From the NCBI GenBank assembly GCA_027475525.1, contig JAMWFC010000122.1, positions 1 through 64,000 on the forward strand: 64,000 nucleotides of DNA. Reading direction: 5' to 3'. Every line of letters starts with the position of its first letter. The first letter of the stretch is position 1. Origin of the DNA: Macrolepiota albuminosa (taxonomy: Eukaryota; Basidiomycota; Agaricomycetes; Agaricales; Agaricaceae). Shown here piece by piece: positions 43,900-55,594 of the stretch. The position numbers were made by a program, and so were the translations under genes. The notes under the pieces were generated by a model. That model was given only the letters and a program-made list of their open reading frames with translations. It had not been told where the DNA came from and did not search any database.

Positions 43900-44824
43900 A
43901 CTCTGCTAGTGGTGTAAACAACTACAAATATCTACAAACTATTCCTGGTTATCACCAGTTCCAAAGTTATACGGCTCCAAGATCACATGATTAGAAAATA
44001 GAACATCACTATTGGCTAAATATAGTTGCAACAGCAACACATGGAACTTAAGTACTATCCTGTGTGCCTGCAGCACATGGGGTAGTTCCAGCACGTAGTT
44101 AGACATGCTTAGCTCAGCCTTGAGGACCCTATACAGTCCAATCTACTTGGAACATAGCTTACTCGCTCTGCTTTTCAGCAAGTGCAAGTTCTTTGTCAAA
44201 AGGTACACTAGATTCCCTTTCTCAATGTCCATTTCATCACATCTGTGATTATTTGCATGCTTTGTTTGCTATACACATGATTCTATAATCACATCATGAG
44301 CATCAGCTAAGTTTCTTAGTACATTGCATACAAACTGTTTAACTCCAATATGAAAAACTTTGTCAGTGCAAAGTTTACAAATCATGGATGGCATATAGCC
44401 ATTATTGAGTTCAAAGAATGAATATCCTGTGGTTTTGGATATGCTCGTGTTTATTGCAAATTCAATGAGTGGACATTTATCCACCCAGTCCTTCTGATCA
44501 GGACATACAAAGGCTTGCAGTATCTGTGCAATATTTCTATTTGCCCATTCCATCTGGCCATTTGTTTGCAGATGAAACAACATTGACATGAGCAACTTTG
44601 CTCTAAGCAGCTTGTGCACTTCCTTCTACCATTTAGAGGTAAACTTAGCATCTCAATCACTTATGATTGAGCTGGGCAATCCATGAAGGCATACTATCTT
44701 CTTGAGATAGATCCAAGACAAGTTTGAGGCTGTCATGGTTGTCTTCAATGGAATGAGATGGATCATACTGGTCATTCTACAAATTACTATCCACTGGTAG
44801 TTAAAACCCTTCGACTCTGAGAAT
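43900..44824 (-). pseudogene. Gypsy-2 integrase, C-terminal half
   Basis: Beginning at the LTR junction, the minus strand reads SESKGFNYQW, the second Asp region, HLQTNGQMEWANRNIAQILQ with the catalytic Glu, then the GPY/F-like SKWIGLYRVLKAELSMSNYV and FHVLLLQLY. It is the continuation of the N-terminal half at 51900-52381. Bases 44820-44824 (ATTCT on the minus strand) are one half of the solo LTR's target duplication. Confidence 0.8.
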
Positions 44825-45420
44825 TGTCAGGAGACTCCTCATTTCTTCCTTTTCTCACTCCTTATCTCTTCACTCTCCCTTCATTCATTCTCTCATTTCT
44901 TCTGACATTATTTCATTTTACTGTTTCTATTCTTTCAACATTATCTGTTAGTACTACTCTCAGCCCTTGAGGTGCTCTGGTTCTTTAGCTACCATTCAGA
45001 CAAGTGTGGGCCCTTCAGCACCGCTTCCAGACTGCTTATATAAGCTGGAGTTTGCCTTTCTGACTTCTAAAGTCCGGAGTTTTCCTGCCTTGTTTGCACA
45101 GTTGTTTGGTTAGTCAATTTTTGAGTTTTTAAGGTTTTGTTGTACTGTACAGTTGTTTTCCATGCTTCAGAAGCCCCAGAAGCATCCAACCTAATTTTTG
45201 AGTTTTTAAGGTTTTGTTGTACTGTACAGTTGTTTTCCATGCTTCAGAAGCCCCAGAAGCATCCAACCTAGCATAGAAAATCCCTAGACTTGTTCTCTTT
45301 GGATCTCCCTCTGTCAGGTGAGTAGTTATTATGATATTGTCAGTACATACTCTAATACACTTTGGATCTCCCTCTGCCAGCTGTGTGACTGAGCCACAGC
45401 CTCTAGAGGTTGCTCTTACA
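44825..45420. mobile_element. Solo LTR, family B, copy 2 (inverted)
   Basis: It reads TGTCAGG... to ...CTCTTACA, the reverse complement of copies 1 and 3. Its 596 bp equals 519 plus the exact 77-bp duplication at 45116-45269. Confidence 0.88.
45116..45269. repeat. Exact 77-bp tandem duplication
   Basis: Copies start at 45116 and 45193 within solo LTR copy 2; the other two copies of this LTR lack it. Confidence 0.95.
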
Positions 45421-45676
45421 GGGTGGGCTATTTGTATCATGAATGATGTTCATTGTATAGCCTGGTGGTAATCCAGGAGAGAGATCTGTGGTCTCAGGAG
45501 TGTCGCTACCAGCAAGCCAAATGCCCTCACTGATGTACCTGATATTGCCCAGGAGCTCATCAGCTCAGTCCAAAGGTCAACCAGACCTTACCCAGTATTC
45601 AGAGATGGTGCAAGGCAGCGCTTTCATGCATAGCACCCCATTCTGAACTGCACCAACTGAACAGCATTTTAAGTAT

Positions 45677-47945
45677 GTGGCGAATGCTGCTACTGAATCA
45701 GGACTGTCATCGTTGACAACACATGGACTGAAGCAAAGATCAACTATAGTGGTCAGTAGGGAGGATGACAATGTTGTACAGCTGGAAAAGGCACTGTTGG
45801 CACCTAGAACTCAGGAGTTGCATGGAAGGGTTGGCAAACAGCTGCAGGTGAGACATGAAGGCCTCAGAAGAGTTCTGGACTTAGAGTCCAAACTGGAGTC
45901 CTCAGATGATGAGGAAAGTAAGAGATGGCATTTGACCCTGTTTATCCAGTTACAGCTGGTACTAGACTGATACCCATTGGTTGCAAAGAAATTGACACAA
46001 AAGCATCTGCAGCTTTATGTAGTAAAGCATCTACAGTTATTGGCTGCTAAGAGCCACAATGTACCTCATGCAGATTTGACTGAATATATTGAACTATTTG
46101 TGCATATCTTTGAACTTAAAGTGGTGGAATACCTCAAGCGCAAAGCAGTGCAAGAGTCAGCAGTCTCAATGGCCACTCCAGCCAATTCAGTAGAATGCAA
46201 AATGAGTGTGCACTGCTGAGCGCCATTGATTGCAGATGCAATGGAATTGCTGAATGCACCTTGTCAGGCCAATGAGTCTCAGCAAGACTATGTCAGGCAT
46301 CAGAACACTGCAAACTGTCAACACAACAGTGGAGTGCCTCAGCAGGCATTATCTGAAGTAGAGACTGTGATGACAATTCTAGCAGAGCCAGAGGCACTAC
46401 TTGCTGTGCAAGAGGTTAAGACACTTTGAAAGCAAGTCACTATCAAAGAAGAGGTGGACAAAGTCCATATTCTTGAGGAGCAAATGCGACCACAACACAT
46501 AGTATGATGCATCTACCTGGTGGACAACTGGAATGAATGCATCAATTATCAGAGGATGCACAACTAGGACTTGTGCAATCATGATGAGTTGTTGATTGAC
46601 AACCAGAGGATAGCCTTTGAAAGACGTGAAGGTGTAACGCCTGTCAATGATATGCGGTGACAATTTGCTGCTCAAACTGCTGAACCAGACAGAGATCTGG
46701 AGGGTAGTGATGATAGTAGTGATCACTACAATAGGAGGGAACAGAATTGTTGCAATAACAACGGTGGAGGTCATGATTGTAGACAGAACAATCAAGACAA
46801 TAATAATTGTTGTAATGGTGGCAACAGCCAAAAAAATTGGCCAACAAACACCTGTTTTGCAGTCCCTGGGCATTTTTGATGGAAATGACATAGACCAAGA
46901 GAGAATATTTGTGTTACATAAATTTATGAAAGGAGAGGCTCAGAATTGGTTCCGCTGCCATGTCCTTCACATCAATCGCAATAAATCATATTGGACATTT
47001 AAAGAGGTCCTGATAGGACTGTATAATTGTTTTGTCAATGCTGCAACTATGCAGGAAGCTTTGGATGCCTTTAGAAAAGCAGTGTATGACACCAAAACTG
47101 GCATCCAGACATTCTATGATGATCTGGTAGATCATGCGCAGAATATGGCTGTCTATCCAGACAAATAGACCATTTGTGAGACATTTCTGGATGGAATACC
47201 TGCAGATATAAGAAGAGTGTTGATATGCAATGACAATTTGTCTTTGGAGGTCAATACCATGACTGAGTTCTTGGTGTATGCCATTTGTTATAAGCAGTCA
47301 ACATGGACTGCAAATCATTATGAACAGCATAGTTCATATCAAGAGCCTGTGAACTGTCAGGCAGTGAAAGTGGGAACCTTCCTTGCTAAATGGTTGGAGA
47401 TGGAGAACAATCACAATCTGCAATTTGTTGTCTGCAAGACAATCCCTGAAGGCCAAAGGCCTCAACCAAAACCTGCTGGATACTTGCCAGCAAAAAATAG
47501 TCAATCCTTTTCAGGTCAAAACCAGGTAGCAGTTAGAGGAGATGTAGTGCCTGCAGCATGTATGGCTAGCAAACCCAATGTGAATTCTGGAGTGGTCCAA
47601 AGAAGGCCTGCAGAAGATCCTTCAGCATGCTACAATTGTGGGAGGCTTGGACATTTTGCTAAGGAATGCCCTGCTCCTCCTAAGACACACATCTGGGCAG
47701 CCCATATGGCTGCAGCGCCCAGTGACATCATCAGTGATGACAAGGATGAGGAGGTTGTCAAGGAGGTTGAGGAAGAAATGCAAGATGTGGCTGATGGATC
47801 TGAAGTAGATGACACTGAAAGCATCCAGATTGATAATGACAAATACATCGCAGTGGACATGTACAACAGCAACTACTACACTCATGATGAGGAGGAGAAG
47901 CACCTGTTCATACTGACTGAGTGCCATGGAGATCAATACATCTGA
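45677..47945 (+). pseudogene. Gypsy-2 gag with CCHC zinc knuckle
   Basis: The N-terminal block LQLYVVKHLQLLAAKSHNVP and EYIELFVHIFELKVVEYL (45977-46219) matches Gypsy-1 gag. The capsid-like region has PVLQSLGIFDGNDID, KFMKGEAQNWFRCHV, FKEVLIGLYNCFV and FLDGIPADIRRVLICND. A zinc knuckle CYNCGRLGHFAKEC lies near 47630-47670, followed by an acidic segment. Stops at 46436 and 47166 and others break the frame. Confidence 0.85.
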
Positions 47946-48439
47946 ATGAGATGTGTTATCCTGCAGAAGGCAACTAATAAGTTGCAGTGGCCATGTTATA
48001 CTTCTAAGGAGAAGGAGTGCTTGGTCACCTACATTGATGTCAATGGACATCTGGCCTGGACTCTGTCAGACTCAGAGAGTACCACTACAGATATTACATC
48101 CCAGTTTGCTCATGTCAATGTGATTCGTTTTCATGAGTTGAAAGAGCTATTGATGCTCCAGTAAGAAGCCATGCCATGGTGCAGTTTGGCGCTGAAGTAA
48201 GGATAAAGATGTCAGGGATGTCAACCAAGGAGTATGTGGACATAGCAAATTTTGATTGCTATGATATGATCATTGGTACATTGTTTATGCATAAAAACAA
48301 GGTATTTTTAGATTTTGTAAATGACATGGTCATTGTGAATGATATGCCTATGAAGGTGGAGAAAGTCATGTTAAGCGACATAGACAGTTGCTTGAGGTAC
48401 TACCATGCAATAGAAAAGCGGTGCAATGAATGCAACTGA
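47946..48439 (+). pseudogene. Gypsy-2 protease, active site DSES
   Basis: YIDVNGHLAWTLSDSESTTT has the catalytic Asp but Glu in place of the Gly of D-S-G. The body EYVDIANFDCYDMIIGTLF and KNKVFLDFVNDMVIVND follows after a frame break near 48163. Confidence 0.75.
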
Positions 48440-49199
48440 CTAAATGGTCATAAGAGAGCAACTGTACAGAAGGTGGAAGATGAGCAAGTCCCACCAAAAA
48501 GCCTGCTAGCAAACTTGCCAGCTATCCTAATGTCTGAGGAAGAGATTCAAGGAACTCTGAAGAAGGGGAAGTACCTAGATGTGGTTGGATGTACAAATGG
48601 AAAGCCTAAGCAGGCTATACAGCATAAGAATGAGTGTGGTAAATGCATGGTGGAGTTGCTGGAATGCCAGCCGACTAGCTCTTGAGTGAGGGTAGAGGAT
48701 CTCATCAAGGATGAGGTATTTAGTACAATAGAAACTGTGGGAAGCACAAGGTTGCTAATGAATTGACCAGTGCCTCAGCTAGGACTGCAATGGGCATATG
48801 ATCTATGAATGCCACAAGAGTGGAATGAGTTGGTAGTGTCAATAGTGACACATACTATGGAAAGGGTGCAGTCAACCCAGATGGAAGAAGTATACCGTCA
48901 CATATGAGAGGACAAGATTTTCAAAACATTAGATATCGTATTTGATGGGGTATTGCTGAAAGCAAAAAGTGTGCAATTGTCATCAAATACAACAAGAGTA
49001 GCAAGGAGGCAACCAGTCATAAGGTTGAATTCAGAGGATCTCACAGAAGAGCACATATGTGCCTTATAGGAGCAATTTGAATCAAAGGTTCAGCCACATG
49101 TAGCACACATATCAAAAGGCAAAGGTAAGGCTATGAGCCTTACAGAGGAAGATATTCCTTGATTGTACCAGCAATGACAACATGAGTTTGCTGATATTG

Positions 49200-50437
49200 T
49201 CAATGAGACAAAGGAAGAACTTCCACCATGGAGGGAGATTAATCATGAGATTAACCTCATTGACAATAATAAGCAATACAAGTACCACTTGCCTCGCTGT
49301 CCACGAGCACTGCAGAATCAGCTTTGTGAAAAGACAAACAAATACATAAATGTGAAGTGGTGGGAACCATGACCAGCAGTGCAAGCTGCACCTTTACTTT
49401 GTATTCCCAAGAAGGATGGGACGTTACAAACTGCATTAAATGTGCAACAGCACGATGATAATACAGTCAAGGACATAATGCCTCTTCCAGATCAGAAAGT
49501 CATATGCAAAGATGTTGCTACAACAAAATATAGGTCAAAAATTGACCTAATGGATGCATACAAACAGGTTTGCATACATGTAGGAAATATACCAAAGACA
49601 CTGTTTTCATCCCTGATGAGACATTTATAAGCAATATCATGCAAATTGGTGACTGTAATGCACTAGCAACATTCCGAGACGTAATTGAAAAGTTTATGCA
49701 TGTCTATTTAGACAATATATTCATCTTTTCAGATTCCATTGAGGAGCATAAGCAGCATCTACGAGTCGTGTTTGAATGACTACATAAGGCCAGCCTCTAC
49801 CTCAAATAGAAAAAGTGCAAATTGTATGTACCTAGTATAGAGTCGTGTTTGAATGACTACATAAGGCCAGCCTCTACCTCAAATAGAAAAAGTGCAAATT
49901 GTATGTACCTAGTATAGATTGTCTTAGTCATGTCATTGATGAGAAGAGTATTCACCCAGACACAGACAAACTCAATCACATTCGAGAGTGGCGTACTTCA
50001 CACACATATAATGATATCCAGCAATTTATTGGATTAGTGAATTATATTGGTAACTTTTTGCCAGATATCATGGTGTACACTGGGCCTGGAGACCGCTGCA
50101 TCAGTGGTGCTTTGAAATGATTAAGCGCATTTGTGCAAAGATGCCAGTGATCTGGCCAATTGACCCATGCATTGATGAGCCCATTTGGCTCATATGCAAT
50201 GCCTCAAAGACAGGAGTTGGGGCCATGTTTGGCCAAGGTAAAACGTGGCAAACTTGCTAACTGACAGGATTTATGTCCCACAAATTCACTGCTGCACAGC
50301 AGAACTATGCAGTACACGAGTTAGAAACACTTGCTATCTTAGAAGCCCTCTTTAAGTAGGAGGATAAACTGATGGAATACAAGATCCATATTATCATAGA
50401 TCACAAAGCACTTGAGTTTTTCAAGACTCAAGTACAC
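49200..50437 (+). pseudogene. Gypsy-2 reverse transcriptase and start of RNase H, YLDN
   Basis: Motifs: LLCIPKKDGTLQTALNVQQ, YRSKIDLMDAYKQVCIH, MQIGDCNALATF (then a short deletion) and MHVYLDNIFIFSDSIEEHKQ (Asn codon 49714-49716). DCLSHVIDEKSIHPDTDKL, QFIGLVNYIGNFLPDI, NYAVHELETLAILEAL and DHKALEFFKTQ follow. RNase H is cut at 50437 by the inserted 1070-bp solo LTR and resumes at 51508. A 77-bp duplication at 49763 adds a frame break. Confidence 0.85.
49763..49916. repeat. Exact 77-bp tandem duplication
   Basis: Copies start at 49763 and 49840, inside the RT connection region of Gypsy-2. Confidence 0.95.
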
Positions 50438-51507
50438 TGATGATGCCAACTGTGGTTAGGTGTGCTGGACGTATACGCAGTACAACGCCGTCTCCAGCGC
50501 TTGGTGTACATAGTTGTGAGGAGTCCTGACAGGGTCCCAGTGTGCTCGAGCAGAGGTGATAGAATGATGCGCTAGATGATAGCACCTCGGGTGCTACCTA
50601 GCAGATGGTAAGTGTCGTAGTTTAAACAAAGATATAGAAGAAAAGATGAGTAGCACAGTGTAATGTGCCTGTAGGTGGCACTGTAAATGACAAAGACAAG
50701 ATAGACAAGGCTAGCACCCAACTTAGTGATGAAGTCAGATAAAGCTAGTGCGATTTGAACGCTAAGTGTAACTGGGTGCTCAAGAGGTTACAATTTGTTG
50801 TTCTATGTACATGCAGAGTAGCTATCTTTTTATACTATGCGCTACTATATTTTTAAAATAAGTCCATTTGCGGCGCTACCAATTAGCACCTCTACTCGTG
50901 GTTGTAGGTAATGGCGACCTGTCAATGGCAACTGGCACACATAGGGAAACGATGACCAATGGCGTTATAGCCTATTGGCCATGGCAACTCTAAACTGACT
51001 TAAACTTTGTATGAGTCTGCTTACTTTTTAGTGTAATTCCAATTGGCCAGGCCTTTGCGGGGTATGGTCAGAAAATCCTTGACAGATGCCATGAGTTCTA
51101 TTGTCGGTGCTAAACCTGGTATCAATTCTTGATGAATAAAATGTCAGGCTAGAGTATATCCTGTTCTATCGCTGCTGATTCTTTAGACTTCTGATTGAAG
51201 TGCCTTGTCCAATGGCAGCGCCTAATGCTAACCCCTTTATAAAACTGATCGGGGTTTGGTCAAAGTTGTGTCCCTGCCATTGTGCTAGCACCCTGAGTCC
51301 TGGGTCTCCTAATCCTTCAAAGTCAATAAGTGGTATATGCTGAAGGCTTAATAGTGGTGGTTTAGACTGATAAACAACGCCTATAATTGAGCACTAAGGC
51401 CCATGGTGCCCTGTGTCTGAGAGAATCACTAGAGTCTTGAGTATGGCCTGTGTCCATAGGCCTGTAGTGTGTCCCTTGATGCATTCAGTCCAAGTAGAAG
51501 CCTATCA
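50438..51507. mobile_element. Probable solo LTR, 1070 bp, inside Gypsy-2 RNase H
   Basis: The insert has TG...CA ends (TGATGATGCC... to ...GCCTATCA) and is flanked by ACAC on both sides (50434-50437, 51508-51511). Removing it with one ACAC restores the RNase H frame (…FFKTQVHLSPQQRRW). No coding content is seen and no second copy is in the window, so it may equally be another non-coding transposon. Confidence 0.65.
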
Positions 51508-52381
51508 ACACCTATCACCACAACAACGTCGCTGGATTGACTACATATCGCAATACCAATTCGACATCACCTATGTAAAAGGTGAATTGAACAAGGTCAT
51601 GGATTGCCTGTCTCGATATTTTGAGAGTGATACTTGAGATGATATCCATGACACACATGACTATGTCCAAGCAGACAGACACATCAACCTGGAGGGCAAA
51701 GACTTGCCCTTGCACAGGTTCCATGAAATCAAGAAATATATAGTCGAGCTACGTGCCATGCGAGTGCAGAAATCACGTTGCAGCAAGCAACTGCAAGAAC
51801 AGCAAGAAGCTCACAATATCAAGGCTCAGGTGTTGGTGGACCATGAGGCCCTCCAGCCAAGCATGCAGAGATGAGGCAAGAGGGGCCTCCTAGTGGTGCT
51901 GAGATGACTCTCCAGCAGGCACTGGATTTGCATAATTGTCAGTCTGCACTAGCCAACCTAGGCAATGTGCAATTTTGCACACGTATCCAGCAAGGATACA
52001 AGGATGACAATCTCTTCTTAGAGATTATGAACAATATCCAAGCGCATCCACATTTCAAAGTGGAGCAGCAACTTGTTTATCTTACTAGACCCACTGGGTC
52101 CAAAATCATCTGCATTCTCCAGGAGTGGTCATTGATCATGACTATCCTGGACTAGGCCCACAAAGTAGTAGGCCACTTTGGAACTCAGAAAAAGCTGGAC
52201 TATGTGCGACACTGGTACTGGTGGCCATAAATGGCCAAAGAAACAAGTCAATTCTGTTTGACATGCGAGCTATGTCAACAGTCAAAAGTGTTGACATTGA
52301 AGCTGCTAGAGAAGCTTTATTTGCTTTCTATTCCAGTCAAACCCTGGGACTTGATCAGGATGGACTTTATAGGTCCATTCC
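51508..52381 (+). pseudogene. Gypsy-2 RNase H end and integrase N-terminal half
   Basis: LSPQQRRWIDYISQYQFDIT and YVKGELNKVMDCLSRYFESD finish RNase H. After an acidic linker, the integrase zinc region (AHKVVGHFG...KKLDYVRHWYWWP, then CLTCELCQQSK) leads to IPVKPWDLIRMDFIGPF at the first catalytic Asp, where the solo LTR begins. The last five bases, ATTCC (52377-52381), are one half of the LTR's target duplication. Confidence 0.82.
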
Positions 52382-52900
52382 TGTAAGGGCGACCTCTAGA
52401 GGCTGTGGCTCAGTCACACAGCTGGCAGAGGGAGATCCAAAGTGTATTAGAGTATGTACTGACAATATCATAATAACTACTCACCTGGCAGAGGGAGATC
52501 CAAAGAGAACAAGTCTAGGGATTTCCTATGCTAAGTTGGACGCTTCTGGGGCTTCTGAAGCATGGAAAACAACTGTACAGTACAACAAAACCTTAAAAAC
52601 TCAAAAATTGACTAACCAAACAACTGTGCAAACAAGGCAGGAAAACTCCGGACTTTAGAAGTCAGAAAGGCAAACTCCAGCTTATATAAGCAGTCTGGAA
52701 GCGGTGCTGAAGGGCCCACACTTGTCTGAATGGTAGCTAAAGAACCAGAGCATCTCAAGGGCTGAGAGTAGTACTAACAGATAGTGTTGAAAGAATAGAA
52801 ACAGTAAAATGAAATAATGTCAGAAGAAATAAGAGAATGAATGAAGGGAGAGTGAAGAGATAAGGAGTGAGAAAAGGAAGAAATGAGGAGTTTCCTGACA
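52382..52900. mobile_element. Solo LTR, family B, copy 3 (direct)
   Basis: 519 bp from TGTAAGG to CCTGACA, the same length as copy 1 at 8834. It interrupts the Gypsy-2 integrase right after GPF. Its other side (from 52901) is not the rest of the integrase; that is found in reverse next to copy 2. Confidence 0.9.
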
Positions 52901-54267
52901 TTAGGTCCTTTCCAGTCTGTATAAGTAAATGCCCTTAAGTCCCATCAAGAAGCGCAAACTATCCTGCCAGCAGTGTCCAAACTACCACCATAGTCAGAGT
53001 TCTAATCTGCAAAACAGATAAACACTTCATTCACCCTCTTGAGTGGGTCCCAACCTGTGACAAAAGAGCACTGGAATAACAGTTACTAACTATAGATAAG
53101 GAGAATTCACCCTCCATGTAACAACTCCCAAATATAAGAATAAAACACATGAATCTAAAAACAAAGACCTGGAGAAGCCCTCTCACCCCCTCAGTCAAAG
53201 GCACTCCAACAGCACACAAGTCGGACACCAAGGAAGCCTAGCATAGAGATAATAAAACAAGTGTTCAAAGCAACAAAAGGACATATCAAGCGAGACAAAG
53301 AACTACTAAACATGAAAAAAACTGCACATGGTGAATGGGCCACACCCAATCCTATGAGGCAACCTGAAGGTATGATTCAGACAAATGCCCAAACAACAAA
53401 AAAAATGGACTACCACATATGAATGATACAAGACAATGAAGAGACAACATAAGAAAGAGGAAAGAACATACTAATTTTGGAAGATGGAAGGCAGAAACAC
53501 TGAAACACTAATGCTGTACAATACAAAGCACCCAGAAGTGAGGAGAGAATATCAAATCAAAAAAAAACTCCCCAAATGAACAGTATAAAACCTGGGCATA
53601 GTGAAAGTGCAAGCACTACCCAGTGCCCAGTATGAATCATGGAGCCAAGCTCATTTAAAAGAAAAGCCAGGAGAGAAGCAACCAGATCACCCAAACTCAA
53701 AACACCCAAGGCAAAGGAATCTACCACTATGGACTTACAAACTGGCAACAAATCCACAATCTCTACACAAACAGCCAACCTCAAATGCTACTACATACTC
53801 AAAGCAACTATATATTAAAAAACCCCCCCATTACATAGCAGAGACTATGAGAGGAAATAAATAACAAGATGTAGGTTATGCTGAGCTATATATTGCTCCT
53901 ATGGTTAGTTCTAACTTTTTTTATAGCAATTGGGTGATAGAAAATAAGCAAGAGGTTTGCTAAGAGCTTTAATGCTTAACCATTCCTCTGAGCTGTATTA
54001 CTAGATGACTGACATTATTGAAACTGTCTATCAAGGTGTATCAAAAGGTTATGGTTTATAATTTCATTTTTTGTATTGTGCTCCTAACTCTATTAAGCAT
54101 AAATTACTCAACTTGATACCAATATTAGTTGCCTTCAGTCAGGCAATGGCACTGAAGCAAATGTACACCACTATATCCTGCAGTAGACAATGATTCCACT
54201 TTTGTGATGAGTAAAGCAGTGCCTTTAGGCTGTCTTGCAGTTTGTAGGTTCTATAACTGTTAATAGA
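52901..54267. other. AT-rich spacer, no gene recognised
   Basis: Small frames on both strands are low-complexity (A-rich). No transposon motif is recognised, although CpG scarcity suggests old repeat DNA. Confidence 0.3.
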
Positions 54268-54478
54268 CAGGACACAAGGTTTCTCAAAAGCAAGCAGCAC
54301 TTGTTGGAATTGAACCAACAACCTCTTGGGTATGTGCCTCTTATGATGCTCTAACCACTGAGCTAAAGCACTTGATTTACTTTTAAACCAAGTAGCCTAA
54401 GCAATTCACTCCCTGGAAATGCCAAGCTACTCAATCCAAGGTTCAATCATACTGGCACACCAGAGGAGCAACATATCA
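54268..54478 (-). repeat. tRNA-like repeat, copy 1
   Basis: On the minus strand the core has an A box (TAGCTCAGTGGTTAGAGC) and a B box (GGTTCAATTCC). The D stem (GCTC/GAGC) and T stem (GTTGG/CCAAC) pair, and the acceptor stem (AGTGCTT/AAGTGCT) pairs with two G-U. The anticodon arm cannot be folded, so it is not a working tRNA gene. About 211 bp are shared with 54600-54812, including sequence upstream of the A box. A tRNA-derived SINE or a duplicated tRNA relic are both possible. Confidence 0.5.
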
Positions 54479-54599
54479 TCTCATCTCAACTTTTGAGAAT
54501 GTTGACCTCCTGGTTAACCTTGTGTGTCCATTTTTGTTTTTGCTTAGTCAGCTGATCATAGAAGATCAACCTTCCTTGCAGTGGGCTCCAGACAATATA

Positions 54600-54812
54600 C
54601 AGGACACAAGGTTTCCCATAAAAGCAAGCAGCACTTGTTGGAATTGAACCAACAACCTCTTGGGTATGTGCCCCTTATAATGCTCTAACCACTGAGCTAA
54701 AGCATTTGATCTACTTTTAAACCAAGTAGCCTAAGCAATTCACTCCCTGGGAATGCTGAGCTACTCAATTCAAGGTTCAATCATACTGGTGCACCAGAGG
54801 AGCAACGTATCA
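54600..54812 (-). repeat. tRNA-like repeat, copy 2
   Basis: Near-identical to 54268-54478, in the same orientation, 332 bp away, with the same A and B boxes and a few changes in the anticodon region. Confidence 0.5.
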
Positions 54813-55594
54813 CTGTCCATCCTGCTTGCATTCCAAATCTCTAAGCATGGAGTTTCATCCCTTGGTCACTTTGTGGAGGAATCATTTAATGTCATCAAGT
54901 TGTGACAATGACTCGTTCAAGTCTATCTACAAAAACGTTTGATAGAGTTTGCAATCCAGGTTCCTGAAGTTTTTGAAGTTTTTGATTGCCACACCTCGTC
55001 TCACAATATTTCGAATTCGACAGCTGCCATATCTTTCATGGAGAACAAGCAGGGCTATAACATATGACGTTCCATGTAACACCAGAGTACCCTTACTGTG
55101 CTGTGACGAGATATGCAACCAAGCCCACTTGTGCAACTTCCTTTCCTCAGCTCCATCGGTGTACTTTTTAAGCACTGTAAAAATCTCATACATGTATAGA
55201 GTCTATATAAAGATGTTGCTATAGATATTTCAAAGGATCCTTTGGTTGTTGAGCTTTAATAAATCTGATAGTGCTCAAAAAGTCTGATTTCATGACCACC
55301 TCATTATCGGTGAAATGATTCTTGATAAACTATTGTACTTTTTACATGATAACATTGCTTACTACATTCAATACAGCTCAAATCTAATTTTCCGAGGCTC
55401 TACGTACCCTGAAAAGGCCTCAATGAGAGGGATCTGTGTAGGAGCATGACATTCTCAATAAGATTGAAGCTCCGCATGCAGCCTGGCATGGCAATGCCTA
55501 ATTTGGTAGCCTCCACTCTGCAGAACTTCAGATTGTATATTATAACCATGAAAATGCTCTACTCTGCCGTCAAATTCATTTACGCACAGAAAAA
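54813..55594 (+). pseudogene. Degraded transposase segment before 55595
   Basis: From about 55260 the plus strand shows fragments such as IIGEMILDKLLYFLHDNIAY, IQYSSNLIFRGSTYPEKASM and STLPSNSFTHRKI in changing frames. They resemble the region before the basic C-terminal tail of mushroom DDE-type transposases. Nothing is recognised from 54813 to 55250. Confidence 0.35.

Larger units (their letters stand above)
40359..52900. mobile_element. Gypsy-2: degenerate Gypsy element, split by a solo LTR and partly inverted
   Basis: The left part (40359-44824) is read on the minus strand: LTR, extra 3' frame, integrase C-terminal half. The right part (45421-52381) is read on the plus strand: gag, protease, RT, RNase H, integrase N-terminal half. 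A family-B solo LTR sits at each junction (44825-45420 inverted, 52382-52900 direct). The integrase breaks at the same codon on both sides (…MDFIGPF and SESKGF…). Inverting the middle would rejoin one minus-strand element. The protein blocks are collinear with Gypsy-1 and share its YLDN motif. No 5' LTR was found beside gag. Confidence 0.85.

Noticed and set aside
52901..52920. TTAGGTCCTTTCC after solo LTR copy 3, resembling the sequence before the LTR
   Set aside because: The integrase does not continue beyond it, and the real continuation with a matching 5-bp repeat is beside solo LTR copy 2.
54268..54478. Functional tRNA gene on the minus strand
   Set aside because: No anticodon stem of five pairs with T33 can be formed in either copy.
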